The notes: generated from the sequence alone by a model not told the origin. Shown: positions 8,260 through 16,664, counted from the first letter of the stretch. The stretch: 64,000 nucleotides of DNA from Streptomyces xanthochromogenes (GCF_014650455.1 NZ_BMUZ01000021.1:21997-85996); one strand, 5' to 3'. Program-made: numbers and translations.

Positions 8260-9207
8260 CTAGAAGTACCCCTCGCGCTTGCGGTCTTCCATCGCGGCCT
8301 CGGACATCTTGTCGTCGGCTCGGGTGGCGCCCCGCTCGGTGAGCCTCGATGCGGCGATCTCGGTGATGACGGCGTCCAGCGTCGTCGCGTCGGAGTCGAC
8401 GGCGCCGGTGCAGGACATGTCACCGACCGTGCGGTAGCGCACCTGGCGCGTCTCGACGCTCTCGTCGGCCTTGGGACCGCCCCACTCGCCGGCGGTCAGC
8501 CACATGCCGGACCGCTTGAACACCTCGCGCTCGTGCGCGAAGTAGATCTGCGGCAGGTCGATGTCCTCGCGGGCGATGTACTGCCACACGTCCAGCTCGG
8601 TCCAGTTGGACAGCGGGAACACGCGGACGTGCTCACCGGGGGCGTGCCGGCCGTTGTAGAGCTGCCACAGCTCGGGACGCTGACGGCGCGGGTCCCACTG
8701 CGAGAACTCGTCCCGCAGCGAGAACACCCGCTCCTTGGCGCGGGCCTTCTCCTCGTCGCGCCGGCCGCCGCCGAACACCGCGTCGAAGCGGTGCTCCTGG
8801 ATGGCCTCGGTCAGCGGGAGGGTCTGGAGCGGGTTGCGGGTCCCGTCGGGGCGCTCGCGCAGCTTGCCCGCGTCGATGTAGTCCTGCACCGAGGCGACGT
8901 GCAGCCGAAGCCCGTGCTCGGCGACCACGCGGTCGCGGTAGGCGAGGACCTCGGGGAAGTTGTGCCCGGTGTCGACGTGCAGCAGCGTGAAGGGAACCGC
9001 GGCCGGGGCGAACGCCTTCAGCGCCAGATGCAGCATGACGATGGAGTCCTTGCCGCCGGAGAACAGGATCACCGGCCGCTCGAACTCGCCCGCCACCTCG
9101 CGGAAGATGTGCACCGCCTCGGACTCCAGGGCGTCCAGGTGGCTGAGCGCGTACGGGCTGTCGATGCCCTCGCCCGCGGTGATTGCCGAGGTCATGCTGT
9201 GCCCCAT
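8260..9207 (-). CDS. cysD: Sulfate adenylyltransferase subunit 2
   Basis: CysD, about 315 residues, is the catalytic ATP sulfurylase subunit with an N-type ATP pyrophosphatase fold. The PP-loop SGGKDS is at residues 50-55, LHVDTGHNFPE follows, and the conserved C-terminal block KMSEAAMEDRKREGYF is complete. The ATG at 9207 has GGGGGAG at good spacing; an internal ATG at 9195 is an alternative start. It lies between cysC and cysN in the operon and works as a heterodimer with CysN. Confidence 0.96.
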   Translation of the reverse strand: MGHSMTSAITAGEGIDSPYALSHLDALESEAVHIFREVAGEFERPVILFSGGKDSIVMLHLALKAFAPAAVPFTLLHVDTGHNFPEVLAYRDRVVAEHGLRLHVASVQDYIDAGKLRERPDGTRNPLQTLPLTEAIQEHRFDAVFGGGRRDEEKARAKERVFSLRDEFSQWDPRRQRPELWQLYNGRHAPGEHVRVFPLSNWTELDVWQYIAREDIDLPQIYFAHEREVFKRSGMWLTAGEWGGPKADESVETRQVRYRTVGDMSCTGAVDSDATTLDAVITEIAASRLTERGATRADDKMSEAAMEDRKREGYF

Positions 9208-9313
9208 TCGTTCTCCCCCGAGGACTTCGTCCAGGGGGTGCCCCCACCACCCGCGCGGCGCGCCGGTGCGGCTGTCGCGGTCGTCTGCGGCCCGGTGGCC
9301 GCGCGTGCGTCGC

Positions 9314-9859
9314 TCACGCCAGGCCCCTCTCGGTGAGCAGCGCAAGAAGCGCGGCCGCGGACTCCTGCACGGTCTGGGTGTGGGACTCGATCCGCAGATC
9401 CGGTGACTCGGGTGCCTCGTACGGGTCGTCGACGCCGGTCAGGCCGCTGATCTCACCGGCCGCCTGCTTGGCGTACAGGCCCTTCACATCGCGGACGGAG
9501 CAGACCTCCACGGGAGTCGCGACGTGTACCTCCAGATAGGCGGTGCCCTCGCTCTGGTGGCGCTTGCGCACCGCATCGCGGCTGTCGGCGTACGGGGCGA
9601 TCACCGGGACCAGGGCCTTCACGCCGTTGGCGGCGAGCAGTTCGGCGACGAAGCCGATCCGCTGCACATTGGTGTGCCGGTCCTCGCGGCTGAAGCCGAG
9701 GCCCGCCGAGAGGAACTCGCGGATCTCGTCGCCGTCGAGCACCTCCACCCGGTGCCCGGCCGCGCGCAGCCGGCCCGCGAGCTCGTAGGCGATGGTGGTC
9801 TTGCCGGCGCTCGGCAGACCGGTCAGCCAGATGGTGGCTCCCGCCTCCGTCACGCTCAT
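9314..9859 (-). CDS. cysC: Adenylyl-sulfate kinase
   Basis: APS kinase of 181 residues, phosphorylating adenosine 5'-phosphosulfate to PAPS with ATP. The P-loop GLPSAGKT is at 14-21, and FSREDRHTNVQRIG carries substrate-binding residues. The ATG at 9859 has AGGAG six bases upstream, so longer starts were rejected. Because the CysH next door is of the APS-using iron-sulfur type, PAPS made here may serve sulfation rather than only reduction; this is an inference. Confidence 0.95.
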   Translation of the reverse strand: MSVTEAGATIWLTGLPSAGKTTIAYELAGRLRAAGHRVEVLDGDEIREFLSAGLGFSREDRHTNVQRIGFVAELLAANGVKALVPVIAPYADSRDAVRKRHQSEGTAYLEVHVATPVEVCSVRDVKGLYAKQAAGEISGLTGVDDPYEAPESPDLRIESHTQTVQESAAALLALLTERGLA

Positions 9860-9891
9860 CGAAGTCTCCTGATCACTGTTCTGACGGCCCG

Positions 9892-10662
9892 TCATCCGTG
9901 CAGCCCGCACTCGGTCTTGTTGCGCCCGGCCCAGCGTCCGGCGCGCGCGTCCTCGCCCTCGGCGACCCGGCGGGTGCAGGGGGCGCAGCCGATCGAGGGG
10001 TAGCCGTCCATGAGGAGGAGGTTGGTGATCACACCGTGCTCGGCGACATAGGCGTCCACGTCGTCCTGCGTCCAGCGGGCGATCGGGGACACCTTGACCT
10101 TCCGGCGCTTCTCGTCCCAGCCGACCACCGGGGTGTTCGCCCGGGTCGGGGACTCGTCGCGGCGCAGCCCGGTGGCCCAGGCGGCGTACGAACTCAGGCC
10201 CTGCTCAAGGGGCTTGACCTTGCGCAGCGCGCAGCACAGGTCGGGGTCGCGGTCGTGCAGCTTCGGGCCGTACTCGGCGTCCTGCTCGGCGACGCTCTGC
10301 CGCGGGGTGAGGGTGATGACGTTGACGTCCATCACCTCGGCGACCGCGTCCCGGGTGCCGATGGTCTCGGGGAAGTGGTAGCCGGTGTCCAGGAACACCA
10401 CGTCCACGCCGGGCATCGCACGGGAGGCGAGATGGGCGACGACCGCGTCCTCCATGGAGGAGGTGACGCAGAAGCGGTTGCCGAAGGTGTCGGCGGCCCA
10501 GCGCAGGATCTCCAGGGGGGAGGCCTCTTCGAGGTCCCGTCCCGCCTGCTCGGCGAGGGCCTTGAGCTCTTCGTCGGTGCGCCCGCCCGGGTCCCGGTCC
10601 GCGGCGCGGGCGGGCGCCTCGCGCTCCCCGGCGGTTCCGGCGCCGGTCTGAGTGGCCGTCAT
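9892..10662 (-). CDS. cysH: Phosphoadenylyl/adenylyl-sulfate reductase, iron-sulfur type
   Basis: CysH, 256 residues, reduces APS (or PAPS) to sulfite. Cys143-Cys144, Cys226 and Cys229 (CC...CAPC) match the [4Fe-4S] ligands that define the APS reductase class, and the C-terminal ECGLH holds the catalytic Cys252. The nucleotide loop reads SSMEDAV. The ATG at 10662 overlaps the upstream small gene by 4 bp (ATGA), showing coupling. The sulfite product is passed to SirA, encoded two genes upstream. Confidence 0.95.
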   Translation of the reverse strand: MTATQTGAGTAGEREAPARAADRDPGGRTDEELKALAEQAGRDLEEASPLEILRWAADTFGNRFCVTSSMEDAVVAHLASRAMPGVDVVFLDTGYHFPETIGTRDAVAEVMDVNVITLTPRQSVAEQDAEYGPKLHDRDPDLCCALRKVKPLEQGLSSYAAWATGLRRDESPTRANTPVVGWDEKRRKVKVSPIARWTQDDVDAYVAEHGVITNLLLMDGYPSIGCAPCTRRVAEGEDARAGRWAGRNKTECGLHG

Positions 10663-10838
10663 ATCGCTTCCCCTCCACCGTCGTTGCGCTGTACTCCGCG
10701 GGCGAGCAGCCCGAGGAACTTCAGCTGGAAGGCCCGGTTGCACGCCGCGCACTCCCAGGCGCCGTGACCGGTCTCGTTGGGCCGCAGGTCCTCGTCGCCG
10801 CAGTACGGGCAGTAGAAGGGGGCCGCGCGCTCGCTCAT
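10659..10838 (-). CDS. Small zinc-ribbon-like protein between sirA and cysH
   Basis: A 59-residue protein with two CxxC pairs, Cys10/Cys13 and Cys30/Cys33, spaced like a zinc ribbon or a small rubredoxin-like metal site. The rest is a short basic-hydrophobic tail. It overlaps the sirA end (ATG at 10838, sirA stop at 10835) and the cysH start by 4 bp each, so it is made with both enzymes. I know of no assigned function; an electron-transfer or assembly role for the sulfite/APS reductases would fit but is unproven. Confidence 0.85.
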   Translation of the reverse strand: MSERAAPFYCPYCGDEDLRPNETGHGAWECAACNRAFQLKFLGLLARGVQRNDGGGEAI

Positions 10839-12532
10839 GACAGGGCCTCCTCGTCGGCGCGCGCCGCCCAGGTTGCGAACCGCTCGCCCTCGGCGCGCTC
10901 CGCCTGGAAGCGCCCGAGCACCCGCTCGACGTAGTCGGGCAGCTCGGCCGAAGTGACCTTCAGGCCGCGGACCTTGCGGCCGAAGCCGGCCTCCAGGCCG
11001 AGCGCGCCGCCCAGGTGCACCTGGAAGCCCTCGACCTGGTTGCCGTCGCCGTCCAGGACCAGCTGGCCCTTGAGGCCGATGTCGGCGACCTGGATGCGGG
11101 CGCAGGAGTTGGGGCAGCCGTTGATGTTGATGGTGATCGGCTCGTCGAACTCCGGCAGGCGGCGCTCCAGTTCGTCGATCAGCGAGGCGCCGCGCGCCTT
11201 GGTCTCGACGATGGCGAGCTTGCAGAACTCGATGCCGGTGCAGGCCATCGTGCCGCGCCGGAACGGCGAGGCGTCGACCTTGAGGCCGAGCGCCTCCAGG
11301 CCGGTCACGAGCGAGTCGACGCGGCCCTCCTCGACGTCGAGCACGATCAGCTTCTGCTCGGCAGTGGTGCGCAGGCGCCCCGAGCCGTGCGTCTCGGCCA
11401 GCTCGGCGATCTTGCTCAGGGTGGCGCCGTCCACGCGGCCCACGCGGGGCGCGAAGCCGATGTAGAAGCGGCCGTCCTTCTGGCGGTGCACCCCGAGGTG
11501 GTCGCGCCAGACCTCCTTGGGCAGCTCGGGCGCCGGCCCGTCGACGAGCTTGCGCTTCAGGTACTCGTCCTCCAGGACCTGACGGAACTTCTCCGCGCCC
11601 CAGTCGGCGACGAGGAACTTCAGGCGGGCGCGGGTGCGCAGCCGCCGGTAGCCGTAGTCGCGGAAGATCGAGATGACGCCCTCGTACGCGTCGGGCACCT
11701 CGTCGAGCGGCACCCAGGCGCCGAGGCGCACCCCGAGCTTGGGGTTGGTGGAGAGCCCGCCGCCGACCCACAGGTCGAAGCCGGGGCCGTGCTCGGGGTG
11801 GTCGACACCGACGAAGGCGATGTCGTTGATCTCGTGCGCGACGTCGAGCTGCGGCGATCCGGAGACGGCGCTCTTGAACTTGCGGGGCAGGTTGGAGAAG
11901 GCCGGGTTGCCGATGTAACGGCGCTGGATCTCGTCGATGGCCGGGCTGCCGTCGATGATCTCGTCGGCGGCGATGCCGGCGACCGGCGAGCCGAGGATGA
12001 CGCGCGGGGTGTCGCCGCAGGCCTCGGTGGTGGACAGGCCGACCGCTTCGAGGCGGTTCCAGATCTCCGGGACGTCCTCGATGCGGATCCAGTGGTACTG
12101 GACGTTCTGCCGGTCGGTGAGGTCGGCGGTGCCGCGCGCGAACTCCTGGGAGATCTCGCCGATCACCCGCAGCTGCTCGGTGGTCAGACGGCCGCCGTCG
12201 ATGCGGACGCGGAGCATGAAGTACTCGTCGTCCAGCTCCTCCGGCTCCAGGATCGCCGTCTTGCCGCCGTCGATGCCCTGGCGGCGCTGGGTGTAGAGGC
12301 CCCACCAGCGCATCCGGCCGCGCAGGTCGTTGGGGTCGATGGAGGCGAAGCCCCGCTTGGAGTAGATCGTCTCAATGCGTGTCCGCACATTGAGACCGTC
12401 GTCGTCCTTCTTGAACTGCTCGTTCCCGTTGAGGGGCGTGAAGTGGCCGACGGCCCACTGGCCTTCACCACGGTGGCGGCCCGGCTTGCGGCGGGGCGTC
12501 GTGGGGGCAGGGTTATCTGGGCTGGCGGCCAT
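10835..12532 (-). CDS. sirA: Ferredoxin-dependent sulfite reductase (nitrite/sulfite reductase)
   Basis: A 565-residue siroheme enzyme reducing sulfite to sulfide with six electrons from ferredoxin. Cys431, Cys437, Cys473 and Cys477 (CTGIEFC and CPNSC) bind the [4Fe-4S]-siroheme centre. Tyr80 and Cys172 are spaced exactly as the Tyr69-Cys161 crosslink pair known in the M. tuberculosis enzyme, supporting sulfite rather than nitrite as substrate. The ATG at 12532 has AAGGA at 8-base spacing. It is the first enzyme of the operon, behind a leader peptide and hairpin. Confidence 0.94.
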   Translation of the reverse strand: MAASPDNPAPTTPRRKPGRHRGEGQWAVGHFTPLNGNEQFKKDDDGLNVRTRIETIYSKRGFASIDPNDLRGRMRWWGLYTQRRQGIDGGKTAILEPEELDDEYFMLRVRIDGGRLTTEQLRVIGEISQEFARGTADLTDRQNVQYHWIRIEDVPEIWNRLEAVGLSTTEACGDTPRVILGSPVAGIAADEIIDGSPAIDEIQRRYIGNPAFSNLPRKFKSAVSGSPQLDVAHEINDIAFVGVDHPEHGPGFDLWVGGGLSTNPKLGVRLGAWVPLDEVPDAYEGVISIFRDYGYRRLRTRARLKFLVADWGAEKFRQVLEDEYLKRKLVDGPAPELPKEVWRDHLGVHRQKDGRFYIGFAPRVGRVDGATLSKIAELAETHGSGRLRTTAEQKLIVLDVEEGRVDSLVTGLEALGLKVDASPFRRGTMACTGIEFCKLAIVETKARGASLIDELERRLPEFDEPITININGCPNSCARIQVADIGLKGQLVLDGDGNQVEGFQVHLGGALGLEAGFGRKVRGLKVTSAELPDYVERVLGRFQAERAEGERFATWAARADEEALS

Positions 12533-12571
12533 GGCATATGTCCTTCGGGACTGCGGGTGGGCGGCTCTGAC

Positions 12572-12605
12572 CTGCACACTCGCGCTTCGGCGCGGCGGTG
12601 CGCAG
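12572..12605 (-). promoter_or_regulatory. Candidate attenuator hairpin in the sirA leader
   Basis: Between the leader peptide stop and the sirA ribosome site the RNA can form a two-part hairpin. The inner stem is CGCGC-CGAA-GCGCG and the outer stem pairs 12572-12579 with 12598-12605 over 8 bp including one G-U pair. Its place after a cysteine-containing leader peptide suggests attenuation or ribosome-site control. Confidence 0.5.
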
Positions 12606-12646
12606 TCAAGACAGAGGGCAGGGGGATCGCGGCGTGGCTGGAGGAG

Positions 12647-12730
12647 TCAGCGTGCCGGACAGATGGCGCTGGACATGCGGCCGAGGTCGACGTGCCGCCG
12701 ACTCACCAAGGCGATTCCAGTTCCAGACAT
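12647..12730 (-). CDS. Actinobacterial cys leader peptide (27 residues)
   Basis: A 27-codon ORF that begins MSGTGIALVSRRHVDLGR and ends ICPAR. The LVSRRHVDL core is the hallmark of the small leader peptides annotated upstream of sulfur genes in many actinobacteria. A single Cys lies four residues from the end. It starts about 32 bases after the predicted transcription start and is followed by a hairpin before sirA. The likely role is sensing cysteine supply through ribosome stalling at the Cys codon; mechanism inferred. Confidence 0.8.
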   Translation of the reverse strand: MSGTGIALVSRRHVDLGRMSSAICPAR

Positions 12731-12766
12731 GACGGAAGCGTGTCACGGGACTTTGGACCCAGTCCA

Positions 12767-12797
12767 CCACTATCCAGATAGTGGACAAAGCTGTCCC
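12767..12797 (-). promoter_or_regulatory. Promoter and palindromic operator of the sulfur operon
   Basis: CCACTATC-N2-GATAGTGG (12767-12784) is a perfect 8-bp inverted repeat 37-54 bp upstream of the leader ATG. On the minus strand a -35 GGGACA (12797-12792) and a -10 GATAGT (12774-12769) are separated by 17 bp, so the palindrome covers the spacer and -10. This is a typical repressor arrangement; the regulator is not identified. Confidence 0.55.
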
Positions 12798-12822
12798 GCA
12801 TCATAAGACGCTGTGGTCCGCG

Positions 12823-13389
12823 TCACTGGCCCGCGCCCGGCCAGGGGCCGGGCGCGGGCACGTCCTCGGCCTGCTCCTCCTTGGTGTCGAAGAGCTTGAA
12901 TCCGCGCCGCAGGTAGTTGTCCATGGCGTGCTCGCCGTCCAGCGAGCAGGTGTGCACCCACACCCGCTCGGTGGCGGGCAGTCCCGGCCACCGAGCGGCC
13001 AGGTCCCAGGCCCGGCGCAGCCCCTGCGTCAGGAGGTGGCCGCCGATGCGCCGGCCGCGGAAGGCGGCGATCAGACCGAAGTAGACGATCTCCACCGAGC
13101 CGCCCGGCTGGGCCTCCAGCTCGACGTACCCGGCGGGCGTGCCCCGCTCGTAGGCCACCCAGGTCTCGGTGCCGGGCCGGTCCAGCGTCCGCTGCCACTC
13201 GGCGTAGCTCCAGCCGAGACGGTCGAGCCAGGTGATGTCCCCGCCGACCGCCGTATAGAGGAAGCGGCTGAACTCCGGCGAGGGCACCTCGGCGCGCACG
13301 ATCGTGACGTCGTCCGCGGGCTCGGCGGCCGGGCGCAGATCGTCGGGGGAGGTCTGTTCCAGGGACCAGGTGGTCACGGTGATACTCAT
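12823..13389 (-). CDS. GNAT family N-acetyltransferase
   Basis: A 188-residue GNAT protein. The acetyl-CoA loop is seen in FRGRRIGGHLL near residue 115, after the strands GYVELEAQ and EIVYFGLIAAF, and RVWVHTCSLDG-NYLRRGF forms the C-terminal motif. The tail is acidic and proline-rich. It is cytoplasmic, and the substrate is unknown. It lies downstream of the GAF regulator with 43 bp between them, so the two could be co-transcribed. The ATG at 13389 gives the normal family length. Confidence 0.88.
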   Translation of the reverse strand: MSITVTTWSLEQTSPDDLRPAAEPADDVTIVRAEVPSPEFSRFLYTAVGGDITWLDRLGWSYAEWQRTLDRPGTETWVAYERGTPAGYVELEAQPGGSVEIVYFGLIAAFRGRRIGGHLLTQGLRRAWDLAARWPGLPATERVWVHTCSLDGEHAMDNYLRRGFKLFDTKEEQAEDVPAPGPWPGAGQ

Positions 13390-13432
13390 GGACGCCAGGC
13401 AATCATGCGGCCCCCGATGCCTCCAACGCAGG

Positions 13433-14725
13433 TCAGGGCAGCCGGCCCCGGGCCGTCGCGACCGCCGGGGACAAGGAGTGGGGGAGCAGGTCCGCCGGGT
13501 GGTCGGGCCGGACGACCTCCACCCGTACGTCCTCGCTGAAGCGGTACGGGCGGTGGGCGAGCACCTCCGCGAGACGGCGGCGCAGCCGGGACATCTCCGC
13601 CCGTACGGTCACCGTGCGCGTCGGGTCCTCGAAGATGTCCTGGGCGAGCTGGGCGGCGCTGCGGCCCTCGCGGTTCAGGGCGAGCACGAGGAGCAGCTCG
13701 GCGTGGCGGGGGCTGAGCTCCTGCGTCCAGTCGCCCGCGTCCCCGGAGACGGTCACCGTGCAGCGCCGGGGCCTGGAGAGGTCGAGCACGACCCGCCGGG
13801 CCGTGGCCGGGCCGGGTCCTGCCGCCTCGTCGCCGACCCGCACGAGCCGGCCGCCGGGCAGCGGCTCGATGGTGCACATGCCGAGCGAGGGCAGCCAAAT
13901 GCGCCCCGCCCGGGGCGACTTGGGCAGGGCGAGCCGGTCGGTGGGCGGCATGCCGGTGACCGCGGCGACCCAGCCGTTGTCGTCGACGGCAAGCGCCCGG
14001 CCGCCCACCCGGCACAGCACCGGCGCGGCGACCGTGCGCAGCCGCTCCAGGGCGGCGAAGTGCCGGCCGCGCAGCTCGGCCGCGGCGAGCCGGGCCACCG
14101 AGGTCACGAAGGAGAGCGTGGCCGGGTGCATGGTGCTCAGCGGCCCGCTGACGTCCACCACGCCGAGCAGCCGTCCGTCGCGCGGGTCGACGATCGGCGC
14201 GCCCGCGCAGGTCCAGGTGTGATGGGCGGCGACGAAGTGCTCGGCCGAGAACACCTGCACCGGACGCCCGGTGACGAGCGGGGTGCCCACCCCGTTGGTG
14301 CCGGCGGCGCTCTCGCTCCAGTCGGCGCCGACCTCGAACCCCAGGGTGTCGGCGAGCTTCAGGACGGAGGGGTGGCCCTCCCGCCACAGCAGCCGGCCCT
14401 CGGCGTCCGAGACGACCATGATGTGCTGGGCCGCGTCCGCGACCGACACCAGGGCGTCCCGCAGGACCGGCAGGACCTCCGCCAGCGGCGAGTGCTGCCG
14501 GCGCCGTTCGACCTCGGACAGCGCGAGCAGCCCCGCGTGGTTGTCCCCGTCCGGGTCGAGCCCGCTGCTCAGCGCCCGCCGCCAGGACTCCCCGATCTCC
14601 GCCCGGGGGCCGACCGTGGAGCTCCGGCCCGCGAGCGCGGCCGCGCGCACGCCCTTCAGGAGCCGGGTCGCCTTCTGGGCGTCCATGGCGGCCAGCCGGG
14701 CCACGTCCAGCGTGGTGGTGTGCAC
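13433..14725 (-). CDS. GAF-domain transcriptional regulator with C-terminal winged helix
   Basis: A 430-residue cytoplasmic regulator. An N-terminal helical part is followed by a GAF sensor (about residues 75-200, with ESAAGTNGVGT and GAPIVDPRDGRLLGVVDVSG). It lacks the AAA+ ATPase of sigma-54 activators and ends in a winged-helix segment near LSPRHAELLLVLALNREG. A GTG at 14725 is chosen because AGGAGG lies five bases upstream; the downstream ATG lacks one. A perfect inverted repeat 106 bp upstream may be its own operator. The ligand is unknown. Confidence 0.82.
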   Translation of the reverse strand: MHTTTLDVARLAAMDAQKATRLLKGVRAAALAGRSSTVGPRAEIGESWRRALSSGLDPDGDNHAGLLALSEVERRRQHSPLAEVLPVLRDALVSVADAAQHIMVVSDAEGRLLWREGHPSVLKLADTLGFEVGADWSESAAGTNGVGTPLVTGRPVQVFSAEHFVAAHHTWTCAGAPIVDPRDGRLLGVVDVSGPLSTMHPATLSFVTSVARLAAAELRGRHFAALERLRTVAAPVLCRVGGRALAVDDNGWVAAVTGMPPTDRLALPKSPRAGRIWLPSLGMCTIEPLPGGRLVRVGDEAAGPGPATARRVVLDLSRPRRCTVTVSGDAGDWTQELSPRHAELLLVLALNREGRSAAQLAQDIFEDPTRTVTVRAEMSRLRRRLAEVLAHRPYRFSEDVRVEVVRPDHPADLLPHSLSPAVATARGRLP

Positions 14726-14830
14726 GGAATCCTCCTGCCGTCGACACCGGCGCCCGGCGGGGCCGGACCCGGATGTCCTGAATTCATCGTGCCCGCCCGG
14801 TAGTTGGCGCGCGGCGATATGCCCCACATG

Positions 14831-14848
14831 GTTGCAACCCTTTGCAAC
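14831..14848 (-). promoter_or_regulatory. Inverted repeat upstream of the GAF regulator
   Basis: GTTGCAA-CCCT-TTGCAAC is a perfect 7-bp inverted repeat with a 4-bp spacer in the 292-bp gap upstream of the GAF regulator start. It is AT-richer than the surroundings and shaped like a dimer-binding operator. Autoregulation is inferred. Confidence 0.45.
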
Positions 14849-15017
14849 TCTCGCGAACGGCCGTGCGTGCGTACGAAGGTGGCAGTGCACCGGAAGTCCG
14901 GTCGTCATGCTCCGTCCTCGGACGCATGAGAGTGCGGGGGTGGTGCCGTGTCGGCGCAGCACCGCCCCCGACGGACCGCCCGGGACACCGCTTTTCGGCC
15001 GCGCCCCGGGCTCCCGC

Positions 15018-16664
15018 TCACACCTCGACGCGGGCCCGCTCCACCACGGACGCCAGGTCGAGCGAGTGCGGCAGCGTGCCGAACGCCGCTCCCCAGTCAC
15101 CGCCGAGCCGCGAGGCGCAGAACGCGTCCGCGACCTCCGGCGGCGCCCAGCGCACGAGCAGCGAGCCCTGGAGCACGAGGGCCATCCGCTCCACCAGACG
15201 CCGCGCCCGCCCCTCGATGCCGTCCAGATCGGCGAGTTCGGTCAGCAGGCCCTTGATCGCCCCGTCGAGCCGGTGGTCCGCGCCGCGCGCCCTGCCGACC
15301 TCCTGGAGGAAGGCGTTGATGGCCGCCGGCTCGCGCTGGAGCGCCCGCAGCACGTCCAGGGCCTGGACGTTGCCCGAGCCCTCCCAGATCGAGTTCAGCG
15401 GCGCCTCCCGCAGCAGCCGCGGCATCCCGGACTCCTCGACGTAGCCGTTGCCGCCGAGGCATTCGAGGGCCTCGACGGCCACCGGCGTACACCGCTTGGT
15501 GACCCAGTACTTGGCGGCCGGCACCGCGAGCCGCAGGAACGCCCGCTCCTCCTCGGTGTCGGCGTCGTAGGCGGCGGCGAGCCGCAGCGCCAGCGTGGTG
15601 GCGGCCTCCGACTCCAGGGCCAGATCGGCCAGCACGTTGCGCATCAGCGGCTTCTCGATGAGCACCCCGCCGAACGCGCTGCGGTAGGAGGCGTGGTGGA
15701 CCGCCTGGGTCACGGCCTGTCGCATGAGCGCGGCCGAGCCGATCACACAGTCGAGGCGGGTCGCGGCCACCATCTCGATGATGGTGCGCACCCCGCGGCC
15801 CTCCTCGCCGACCCGGCGTGCCCACGTCCCGTCGAACTCGACCTCGCTGGAGGCGTTCGACTTGTTGCCCAGCTTGTCCTTGAGGCGCTGGATCGCGAAG
15901 GCGTTGCGGGTGCCGTCGTCGAGGACCCGCGGCACCAGGAAGCAGGTGAGGCTGTCCTTGTGGGAAGGGGATGCCTGCGCGAGGACCAGGAACCCGTCGC
16001 TCATCGGCGCCGAGCAGAACCACTTGTGCCCGGTCAGGACGTACTCGCCGTCGGCGCCGAGCGGGGCCGCGAACGTGGTGTTGGCCCGTACGTCGCTGCC
16101 GCCCTGCTTCTCCGTCATCCCCATGCCGAACAGGACACCGCCCTTCTCGGCGGCGGGCCGCAGCCCCTGTTCGTACACGTGCGAGGTGAGCCGCGGCTCC
16201 CACTCGGCGGCCAGCGCCGGGTCGGTGCGCAGCGCGGGGACGGCCGCGTGCGTCATGGAGACCGGGCAGCCGTGCCCGCCCTCCGCCTGCGTCCACACCA
16301 GGAACCCGGCGGCCCGGCGCACGTGCCCGGCGGGCCGCCCCCAGGCGTCGGTGAGGCCCGACGACACGGCCTTGCCGAGCAGCCGGTGCCAGCTCGGATG
16401 GAACTCGACCTCGTCGATCCGGTTGCCGTAGCGGTCGTGGGTGCGCAGCGTCGGCGGGTTCTCGTTCGCCAGCACACCCCACTCCTGGGCCTGGGCCGAT
16501 CCCGCCGACCGTCCGAGGACCGCGAGCTCCTCCTGGACGCCGTCGAGGAGCTCCGGCGCTACATGCCGCTCGACCGCCTCGCCAAGGGCCCGGTCGGCGG
16601 TGAAGACGTCGTACCCGACCAGGGGCGGAGGCTGGTTGGTCACTGTGTGGGTGGTGGCTGCCAT
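15018..16664 (-). CDS. AidB-like acyl-CoA dehydrogenase
   Basis: A 548-residue flavoprotein of the acyl-CoA dehydrogenase superfamily. The length and N-terminus (NQPPPLVGYDVF) match the AidB branch, linked in E. coli to the response to alkylation. MTEKQGGSDVR and WFCSAPMSDGFLVLAQ are FAD-domain motifs, and ECLGGNGYVEESGMPRLLRE is the conserved C-terminal block. The ATG at 16664 starts only 17 bp from the divergent YihY gene, and a mirror-image -10 lies between them. True substrate unknown; DNA protection is possible. Confidence 0.88.
   Translation of the reverse strand: MAATTHTVTNQPPPLVGYDVFTADRALGEAVERHVAPELLDGVQEELAVLGRSAGSAQAQEWGVLANENPPTLRTHDRYGNRIDEVEFHPSWHRLLGKAVSSGLTDAWGRPAGHVRRAAGFLVWTQAEGGHGCPVSMTHAAVPALRTDPALAAEWEPRLTSHVYEQGLRPAAEKGGVLFGMGMTEKQGGSDVRANTTFAAPLGADGEYVLTGHKWFCSAPMSDGFLVLAQASPSHKDSLTCFLVPRVLDDGTRNAFAIQRLKDKLGNKSNASSEVEFDGTWARRVGEEGRGVRTIIEMVAATRLDCVIGSAALMRQAVTQAVHHASYRSAFGGVLIEKPLMRNVLADLALESEAATTLALRLAAAYDADTEEERAFLRLAVPAAKYWVTKRCTPVAVEALECLGGNGYVEESGMPRLLREAPLNSIWEGSGNVQALDVLRALQREPAAINAFLQEVGRARGADHRLDGAIKGLLTELADLDGIEGRARRLVERMALVLQGSLLVRWAPPEVADAFCASRLGGDWGAAFGTLPHSLDLASVVERARVEV

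Noticed and set aside
12533..12822. A SAM-type or other known riboswitch before sirA
   Set aside because: The region is explained by a leader peptide and a simple hairpin; no conserved riboswitch core was recognised.
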